Source: Vitellaria paradoxa
Lineage: Eukaryota; Streptophyta; Magnoliopsida; Ericales; Sapotaceae
Reading direction: 5' to 3'
NCBI GenBank assembly: GCA_019916065.1
Contig: CM034233.1
Span: 19,056,436-19,120,435, forward strand
Length of the DNA: 64,000 bases
Shown here piece after piece: positions 57,225 through 64,000 of the stretch (position 1 is the first letter of the stretch; every line of letters begins with the position of its first letter). The notes under the pieces were generated by a model, which had not been told where the DNA came from, ran no database searches, and was given only the letters and a program-made list of their open reading frames with translations. The translations under genes were made by a program, and so were the position numbers.

Positions 57225-58961
57225 CTATTTTGCCACCCGACCAGACACATCAGCCCTCTTTAAAACATGGCCAATTGGTTGATCGGTGACTACTTGAATG
57301 GTGTGTGCGTGGAAGTAATGGGCTAACTTCCTGGACCCCATTATCAATGCCAAGGTCAGCTTTTCTAGGGGAAGGTATCTGGTCTCCGCCCCTTGCATCG
57401 TCTTGCTCACATAGTAGATAGGATGCTGTTTTCCCTGTTCCTCTCTCAGCAGGACGGCACTGACGGCATGTTCTGAAACTGCCAGATATAGTTGCAAAAT
57501 ATTCCCCGGCTGTGGTGTTGATAATACTGGGACAGTTGTCAGGTGTTCTTTAAGCTTCTCCAGTGCTGCGTCCGCCTCAGTATCCCATTGCATCTTATTG
57601 GCCCCTTTGAGCAGTCTGAAGAATGGTTGGCACTTGTCGGATGACCTACTGATAAACCGATTAAGCGCTGCCACCATCCCTGTGAGCTTCTGGACTTCTT
57701 TTTTAGTGCGGGGAGGAGAAACGGATTGGATGGCACAGATTTGATCAGGATCAGCCTCAATTCCCCTTCTGCTTACCAAGTGGCCCAAAAATTTACCCGA
57801 GCCAACTCCAAAGGCGCACTTGGCAGCATTTAATTTTAACCCATACCGATCAAGGGTAGAAAAAATATGCTGGAGATGCTGGAGATGAGTGTTCGGCTCC
57901 TTGTTTTTCACCACCATATCGTCAATGTAGACCTCCATCGTTTGTCCGAGGTCTTCTTTGAATATTTTCGTAACTAATCGTTGATAGTTGGCTCCAGCGT
58001 TCTTCAGTCCGAATGGCATAACCCTGTAACAGTATATGCCTCGAGGGGTTATGAAAGAGGTCTTCTCCTCATCCGGGCCAAACATGGGGATCTGGTGATA
58101 TCCCCTATAAGTGTCCAGGAACGACATCCTGCAACATCCAGCGGTTGAGTCAACGAGTTGGTCGATCTTTGGCAGGGGGAATGGATCTTTCGGGAAGGCC
58201 TTATTCAGGTCTGTGTAGTCTACGCAGACTCTCCATTTCCCGTTCTTCTTTTTGACCATGACTGTATTGGCCAACCACTCCGGGTATGAAACTTCCCGGA
58301 TGGCCTCCGCCTCTAACAATCGGCCGACTTCCTCTATGACCGCCTCCGCATGCTGGAGAGCTGATCGCCTTGCCTTTTGTACCACAGGTTTTACCCCCGG
58401 ATTCACATTCAACTTATGAGTCATGATTTTAGGGGAAATACCTGGCATTTCATGTGGGGTCCAGGCGAATGTTCCAATATTCTTCAAGAGCATCTCCGTT
58501 AGCTCCAGTTTCTCCTCGGCGCTCAGGTTGGTGCCGATCAGGAAGAATTTATCATCCTCAGCAGGGCCAATCTGATATTTCTCCAAGCCTTCTACGGCTT
58601 TCTTCCGTGGATCGCCACCGACATCATCGATCTTCGGGGTGTCCTCGGGTAGCTCTGTCAATTGGACTTGCTCGGGGATAGTCTTGGATTTTAGGGCAAC
58701 AGAGAAGCACTTTTGAGAAGTATTTTGATCCCCAAAAATAGAAATCACTTCCCCGCAATAGGGGAACTTCAGCACCTGGTGGTAGGTTGAGGGGACCGCC
58801 TTCAAAGCATGAATCCACGACGTTCCTACTATAGCGTTGTAGGAAGAAGGGGAATCCACAACAGTGAACTCGACCTCTTTCTCCACCGGACCCACACGGA
58901 CAGGAATGACAACTCTACCCAAAGGCCAAACAGGAGCAGAATTTATCCTATGAGCGGGCAT
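57225..58961 (-). pseudogene. Gypsy reverse transcriptase and RNase H
   Basis: Open for about 578 codons. The protease tail (VVDSPSSYNAIVGTSWIHAL) is followed by RT with VCVDYTDLNKAFPKDPFPLP, MPFGLKNAGANYQRL and YIDDMVVK. Then comes a connection and RNase H with AVSAVLLREEQ, YYVSKTMQGAETRYLPLEK and VVTDQPI. Catalytic YIDD is intact. The frame is cut from gag/protease by a frameshift near 58945-58960 and from the second RNase H by the TAG at 57225. Confidence 0.88.
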
Positions 58962-59710
58962 TCTGCCGGTTTCAGATCCTCTTCAGTTAATCCGAGTTTC
59001 TTAAATAAACTCAGGAACATGACTTCTGTTGAGCTTCCTGCATCCGCCAGAATTCTTCTTACTTCAGAGTCGAACATGCCCAGAGTGATCACCAGGGCAT
59101 CATTGTAAAGCAGCTGAACACCAGAATGCTCGTCCTCATAAAAGGTGATTTCCTCCATGGCGGCTTTCCTCGGGCGTTTGCTCGACTGGCCTGCCACGCC
59201 CAAGATCTCTTGACTTTGTGGATTAGGGGCATGGTTAATGACACTCTGGGGTCGCCGCTCCATATGGATCACATAGATGACTGTAGGTCTTGGGACATCT
59301 CTACGTGCCCTGACTCTTGGTGGGGGTTGGACTTCCTCGGCAGCCTCTTCCCCGGCAGTCTCTTCTCGTTGCCTCCTTGGCTCTCTGTCCTGTGGGGCTG
59401 CTTCTCTAGTTCTACCCTCATCTATGAACTCTTTAAGGTGGCCTTTGCACACCAATTCTTCCAGATGATGCCGCAACGATCGGCAGACTTCGGTACGATG
59501 CCCCTTGTCTTGATGATACGCACAATAATTCTTGAAATTCTCTTTTCCAGGGAAGTCCGGCAACTTTCCGGGCCATCGGAAATATGGCTTACCTCTTATT
59601 TGAGAGAGGATCTTGAAAATCGGTATCTTGAACACCGTATTGACCGCTTCGAAAACGGACTTCCCTTCGTCTACGAATCGGCGGCCTCCTCCCCGGCTTT
59701 TATCTCCTCT
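58943..59710 (-). pseudogene. Gypsy gag C-terminus, zinc knuckle and protease
   Basis: In phase with the upstream gag but after a TAG (59711-59713). Shows a knuckle-like CAYHQDKGHRTEVC (C-X2-H-X4-H-X4-C, a variant common in Tat gag), an Arg/Glu-rich linker and the protease motif ILADAGSSTEVMF. The frame ends at 58943 as a result of a frameshift next to the RT region. Confidence 0.82.
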
Positions 59711-60954
59711 CTAGCCCTGGGATCTCCTTTCTTTTTGCTCGGCCGGCTGTGTCTCGTCCTCCACCTTGGCATACTTTTCAATCCGGCACATAAGATCTGA
59801 CATGTTAGCCGCGAGCTTTTTGGTCAATGAGAGCCACAGCCTATCCTCCTTCCGCAACCCCAGTTTAAACGAGGTGACGGCCAATTGCTCCGAGCATTCT
59901 CCCACCTCGTTGTAGAGCTCCAGGTAGCGGCGGGAATAATCTCTCAACGATTCTCCGGACTTTCTTTTCATCGTGAGGAGAACGTCAGTGGTTTTGGGCT
60001 GTTTTGTGTTAGCCAAAAACCGAGTGACGAACTCCTCTGCCAGTTGCTGCCAACACCGGATACTGCCAGGGGGCAGTTTATGAAACCACTGAAGCGCTGT
60101 ATCCCCCAAACTGGAAGGGAATACTCTGCACATAAGGTGGTCGTTGCTGCTCCATAATGTCATGGCATGCATGTAATGACGGTAGTGGGCCAGGGGGTCA
60201 GTTCTTCCATCATAGAGATTGAGCCTCGGAGTTTGGAATTTCTCCGGAGGCTCCGCATCAATTATTTCATCAATGAACGAAGAAGCAGAGATCCGCCCCA
60301 GGGCTTTCCTTGCCATCATGCGTGTGCTCTGGCCCTGAGCACCCCATTCCTCCTCTTGCCCCCACTCCTCTACCTTCGCCTTTCCCGCTTTCTTACGCTT
60401 CAAGGTCTGCTCTTCTTGGTCTGAGCTATCCGCCTCTTCTGAGTGTGCCTCCAGCACCTTTTTCGAGGAGCTCTTTTTGTGATGCACTTTGGTGAGCATG
60501 TCAGCATCAGATTTCGCGTCACGTTTCGCAACAGTTTTAGCATGGCGTAGCCCTTTCTAGAAGGAGTGACATCACGTCGCGAGCGAGAACGCACCTCCTC
60601 TTATTCATGGGTGTCCCCGTCATCTTCATCAGTGGGGTCCTCGTAAAGAGCATCGTAACTTTCGTCAGATTCTGAGTCAGATCGATCAGAATCGGCTGCA
60701 TGGCTAGCAGTAGACTTCCCCTTCTCCTTACTTAATTCCAGCAGAATCTCCTCCAGTTCTACTTGCTTCTCACTGGCCTTAGCCATCAACTCCTCTCTCC
60801 GTTTCAACGCCTCAGGGTCTTCCATTTTTCTTCTCCTGGCATGCTCCAGACCTGGAGTCCGGATAACCAGCGCACTCCCTTTAGTTTTGGCAGGAGTGGA
60901 ACCGTCCCCTGCCCGTGGAGATGATGGTGGAGTAGTGTTTCCTCCCGAAGTCAT
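59711..60954 (-). pseudogene. Gypsy gag
   Basis: Starts at an ATG (60954) about 80 bp inside the primer site: MTSGGNTTPPSSPRAG. A TAA (60601-60603) interrupts an acidic region. The same frame then continues with RSRSRRDVTPSRKG before a frameshift near 60545. The main gag block (59711-60499) holds the retrotransposon gag domain: RTDPLAHYRHYMHAMTLW, ALQWFHKLPPGSI, LAEEFVTRFLAN and SLRDYSRRYLELYNEV. It ends at a TAG. At least two stops and one frameshift prevent translation. Confidence 0.85.
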
Positions 60955-61032
60955 TATGTGGACAAATACTAGAGACTCAAAAAAGAAACAAGAAAAAAGC
61001 TGGTGAACAATAATACTGGACTAAATAACGAG

Positions 61033-61049
61033 CCCCACGGTGGGCGCCA
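61033..61049 (-). other. Gypsy primer-binding site
   Basis: One base inside the 5' LTR, the minus strand reads TGGCGCCCACCGTGGGG. It begins TGG as primer sites do and matches a site often seen in plant Gypsy elements. I do not assign the tRNA. Confidence 0.8.
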
Positions 61050-61051
61050 AA

Positions 61052-61957
61052 TGTTCGGCAGCAAAAAATACCGCCGAAACTGCTGACCACGCCAACCGAA
61101 AATGCAATTGCCAACCTGCCGAACAAAGATAGAAAGAAAAGTTACGGCCGGAGTGGAGGTCTCTGGCCGGAAAACCCTCCGATGCTTAAGTCAGTAAGTC
61201 GCTCGAAGAAGGAAACTTTCAGGGAAGAAGTGAGTAAAAGCTTAAGTTGGCAATAGTCAGCTTACCTCTGTAGTTCAGCAGAATGTCCTATTTATAGTAG
61301 CCCGAATAATGATTAAAGCATACTTGCGACTTGACGTTTACGCACATTGCCGTGTCCCTCTTTTCCGTCCTTGCTTTAAATACTTTTCCCCTTCATTTAA
61401 TGCCTCAAACCCCTCATTTAATACACCATGCCTCTCATTTAATGCTTCTGGTGGCTTAACATGGCATTACAACCAGAATTTCAGGGTCAGACTGTCTTCC
61501 TGTCACATCCGCCAACTACTCGTGACGAGATGGACTGATTTAGTTACTTCCTCAGAGACAAATACCCAGTTTAGTCTTAACTATGGTGCATTTATGGTCA
61601 TGAGCCCTCTTTAAAGGCTGTGGGTCCCAGGTTCAACATTTACTAGCCGCCAATGGATGGGCCGAGCAAACTAGCTATTGAGATCCTCGGCTATAGTCAC
61701 GTAGCAATACACTGTTCATTGGTACTGAGGTTCAGGGTATTCTTTGGAACACTAACCTTAAGACATGTGTTCACGTATAACACTCACGTGGAACTCTCGT
61801 GCCATTAATCAGTTGTTCGGCAGAACGCCACATGTCACGACGGAACGTGCTTGGTGAATGACTACGTGGCTCACACAAGTATGCTCGGCACTAGGCCACG
61901 TGACGTCAGACTATACTTGTTCGGCACAATTACATCTTAGTATTATTTTGCCCAACA
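61052..61957 (-). repeat. Gypsy 5' LTR (right copy)
   Basis: 906 bp. On the minus strand it contains a canonical TATA box (CTATAAATAG) at 61288-61297, consistent with transcription toward gag. Compared with the left LTR, differences are scattered and almost all C/T or G/A. Confidence 0.95.
61288..61297 (-). promoter_or_regulatory. TATA box in the Gypsy 5' LTR
   Basis: CTATAAATAG on the minus strand, about 235 bp from the inner edge of the LTR. The same sequence is kept in the 3' LTR. Confidence 0.7.
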
Positions 61958-61962
61958 GTATC

Positions 61963-62362
61963 CAATCCAACCCTTCACTTTATGTATATATGATCTGTCC
62001 CCAAGTGATTGTGCGTATTTGCTGGACAACGAACGTTGGTTCAATTATTTGCTAAAATCATCGGTCCAGAAATGGCCTTTACGGGAAAGCATGTCTTGTA
62101 CTCCCTCAAATATATGTCCTTTCAGTGGCATTTAGAGTTTAAAAAAAAATTAAAAAAATTAAAAATTAATGTGAAAATGACACGTAACGAAATTTAATTA
62201 TAAAAAGTTAGAATTTTTTAAAATTCTTATAAAATTTTTAAAATTTTTTGAAACTTTAGATGTATAACATATTAATCAATATGATATTCACGTAATTATG
62301 TAAATTTGACGTAAACGGAAGCAGTGTTATAACAAACAAAGGGAACAAAAATTGGTTTTCGA
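61963..62362. other. AT-rich intergenic DNA
   Basis: No gene seen. The A-rich stretch near 62140-62260 is low-complexity. Confidence 0.5.
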
Positions 62363-62589
62363 AGGTTTCATTTGGGAAGAGGAGTCACAAGTTTAGTCTT
62401 TGCCCTACTTAGCTTTTTAATTTTTTCTGAAATAACTTAATTTACTTTTTACATTTTAATTTTTTTAAATTATCGGAGGTAAAAATGTCAAATTAACAAA
62501 AAATTAAAAAATAACTATTAAAAAAACTAATTTTTTCTTTTTTCAAATACAAAAATGTAAATCTAGCTTTTTTCTTTCTAAACTAAGCC
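62363..62589. mobile_element. Tourist-like MITE, copy 3 (diverged)
   Basis: The right end (TTTCTTTCTAAACTAAGCC followed by TAA) and the interior (TTTACTTTTTACATTTTAAT, GGTAAAAATGTCAAATTAAC) match copies 1 and 2. The left end is degraded, so that border is approximate. Confidence 0.5.
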
Positions 62590-62592
62590 TAA

Positions 62593-63526
62593 GACTTTGT
62601 TTAGTTACAAAAAAGCTTCTGGCTTTTTCTTGTCTTATATGATTTTCCTTCACCAAAATTAAATTTTTTTTTTTAAATGTAATTTTAGGGGTGTTAATGG
62701 TATTATGCCCATTTGGGTAATAGTTAGAAAAAATATAAAAATTAACTTTTTGTTGCTTTTTACCCAAATAAGTAGCTTTTATTCAATCAGATGTGTGAGT
62801 TTTTTTTTTTTTTTTATGAATACAATTAACACATCTAAAAACTATAACTTCTAAAAAAAATAAAATTTTGATAAAAAAAACATATAAGACGCAAAAAAAA
62901 AAAAATTATAAAAAAATATTCTAATTAATTTATAAAAAAAAAAAACCAATCAAAACCTAAATAGGAGTTAGCTGTGTGGCGTGGACGCGAGAGCACTCCT
63001 CCAGCAGGCTTCATGACAGATTTAAGATTTCAGATTTGATACTCACCGGGCACGATGAAAAAATTATAGAGGGTTATTAGGAGTCTTTCTTTTTTTTTTT
63101 TTTTTTTTTTTCTCTAAATAGTTTAGGGATCGAGTGAGCATTAATTAAGATGTATTCAAAAATTTTATTAAAAATCATAAAAAATTTCCTGAAAGCCGCG
63201 GTGTGTCATTGCAATCCTCAACGGCATAATCTCCTTGCATACGCAATCGATCCCAGGGACGGTGGGTAATTAGAAATACAAAATAGAGAGGTGGTCTTAA
63301 AATAATTGTGTATTCCTAGCCGTGGGAAGAACAACCCGAAAAATCTAATAATAAACCAAAACAAATCCCACGTTCAGATTCAGATCATGCTTGCAACTTA
63401 TCCATTAGATTCAACTTTATTACTTTATTTTCTTACTTTCGCCTAATGTACTTCACGTACCTAACGTTCTGGTTAATTATATTGCCAATTCCCTCGGGGT
63501 TTGCCATTATATATATATATATATAT
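62593..63526. other. AT-rich intergenic DNA
   Basis: Poly-A and poly-T runs (for example 62801-62814, 63090-63111). No gene recognised. Confidence 0.5.
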
Positions 63527-63542
63527 AGTTATATAAATCATG

Positions 63543-63734
63543 TTTTTTTTTGTATACGAAAGAAACCTCTCGCCGGTGAACCGTTGCGAGTAAAACCTCC
63601 GGGCGAGCGCACCACCCCGCAAGACACGCTCACCGATAAGACCGAGCGCCCAGGAAGAGATTCGAACCTGAGACGTGGGAAGCATGCCCACTCTCCAAGC
63701 CGGCCCATGCTCCACTGAGCTAATCCGTGCGGGT
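63543..63734 (-). mobile_element. tRNA-derived SINE, second family
   Basis: About 192 bp on the minus strand. GGATTAGCTCAGTGGAGCAT is a clear A box and AGGTTCGAATCTC a clear B box. A GC-rich body follows, ending in a T/A-rich tail (TTTCTTTCGTATACAAAAAA). It is flanked by a 16-bp target duplication with one mismatch: AGTTATATAAATCATG (63527-63542) and AGTTATATAAACCATG (63735-63750). The body differs from the SINE at 41864, so it is a separate family. Confidence 0.9.
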
Positions 63735-63750
63735 AGTTATATAAACCATG

Positions 63751-64000
63751 TTACCATCACATTAAACTCTAGGCATTGAATCTTATAAAAAAAATATATG
63801 TGCAAGTCTTTAGCTTTGAACCCCTGCTAATTGAAGCATGTGGAGGGCTAGCAACGTAATCCACTAATTAAGTGATATATTGTCATTAAATATTAATTAA
63901 TCGCAAACATATATTGGATTAGTACCGGCGTATTTTATTTTATTATTATTATTATTATTATTATTTAATTTGCTTCTGAGTCTTTCTACGATGTTTCCTT
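63751..64000. other. AT-rich intergenic DNA at the window edge
   Basis: Contains an (ATT)n tract near 63938-63966. No gene seen. Confidence 0.5.

Larger units (their letters stand above)
49899..61957 (-). mobile_element. full-length Ty3/Gypsy LTR retrotransposon, Tat-type, 12.06 kb
   Basis: Two 906-bp LTRs (TGTTCGGCAG to TTGCCCAACA) are flanked by the exact 5-bp duplication GTATC (49894-49898 and 61958-61962). On the minus strand: 5' LTR, primer site, gag, protease, reverse transcriptase, RNase H, a second RNase H, integrase, a tandem array, an antisense coding unit, polypurine tract, 3' LTR. Integrase after RT defines Gypsy. The second, archaeal-type RNase H and the extra ORF region before the 3' LTR are marks of the Tat lineage (Ogre/Retand relatives). 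The LTRs differ at roughly 35-40 positions by eye, nearly all transitions. gag-pol is broken, so the copy is now non-autonomous. Confidence 0.96.

Noticed and set aside
63560..63735. Possible tRNA gene on the minus strand
   Set aside because: Same reasoning: Pol III boxes within a longer GC-rich body, flanked by a 16-bp target duplication.

Overview
This is nuclear DNA of a flowering plant, almost certainly a eudicot. The genes have short U-rich introns with GT-AG borders. The proteins include plant-only families: a CLE peptide, a PLS-DYW PPR protein and an S-like RNase T2. The intergenic DNA is AT-rich and filled with plant LTR retrotransposons, SINEs, MITEs and a CACTA element. I cannot name the species.

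Layout, left to right. 1-5.5 kb: AT-rich intergenic DNA with two MITEs, a local duplication and a one-exon CLE45-type peptide gene (minus, 3475-3759). 5.5-10.9 kb: a complete, apparently young Ty1/Copia element (minus) with identical LTRs, a 5-bp target duplication and an open gag-pol frame. 10.9-16.3 kb: gene-free DNA containing a decayed AT-rich tandem array. 16.3-21.6 kb: an eight-exon apyrase gene (minus) with one GC-AG intron. 21.6-28.8 kb: the apyrase upstream region, a SINE-like insertion and a decayed Copia remnant. 28.9-31.8 kb: a three-exon AVT1-type amino-acid transporter (plus), followed by a tandem duplication of its 3' end. 34.75-36.57 kb: an intronless DYW-class PPR gene resembling OTP85 (plus), with a decayed copy of its own sequence downstream. 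38.9-49.4 kb: two S-like RNase T2 paralogues (plus). The first is intact; the second has a disrupted third exon. A 3.46-kb CACTA transposon lies between them. 49.9-62.0 kb: a full-length 12-kb Ty3/Gypsy element of Tat type. Its gag-pol (minus) has a second RNase H but is broken by stops and frameshifts, and it carries a large antisense coding unit (plus) and a hairpin-bearing 112-bp tandem array. 62-64 kb: AT-rich DNA with a third MITE and a second SINE.

The host genes do not form a pathway. They are ordinary single genes with separate roles: peptide signalling, nucleotide hydrolysis, amino-acid transport, organelle RNA editing and RNA degradation. The most unusual biology is in the mobile DNA. 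The Tat element has two convergent coding units, one of them intron-bearing and antisense to the virus-like genes. The second RNase gene seems to have lost its frame when a short intron-border sequence replaced part of an exon.

Exon borders were worked out by hand from splice consensus and reading-frame continuity. No alignment or database search was run.
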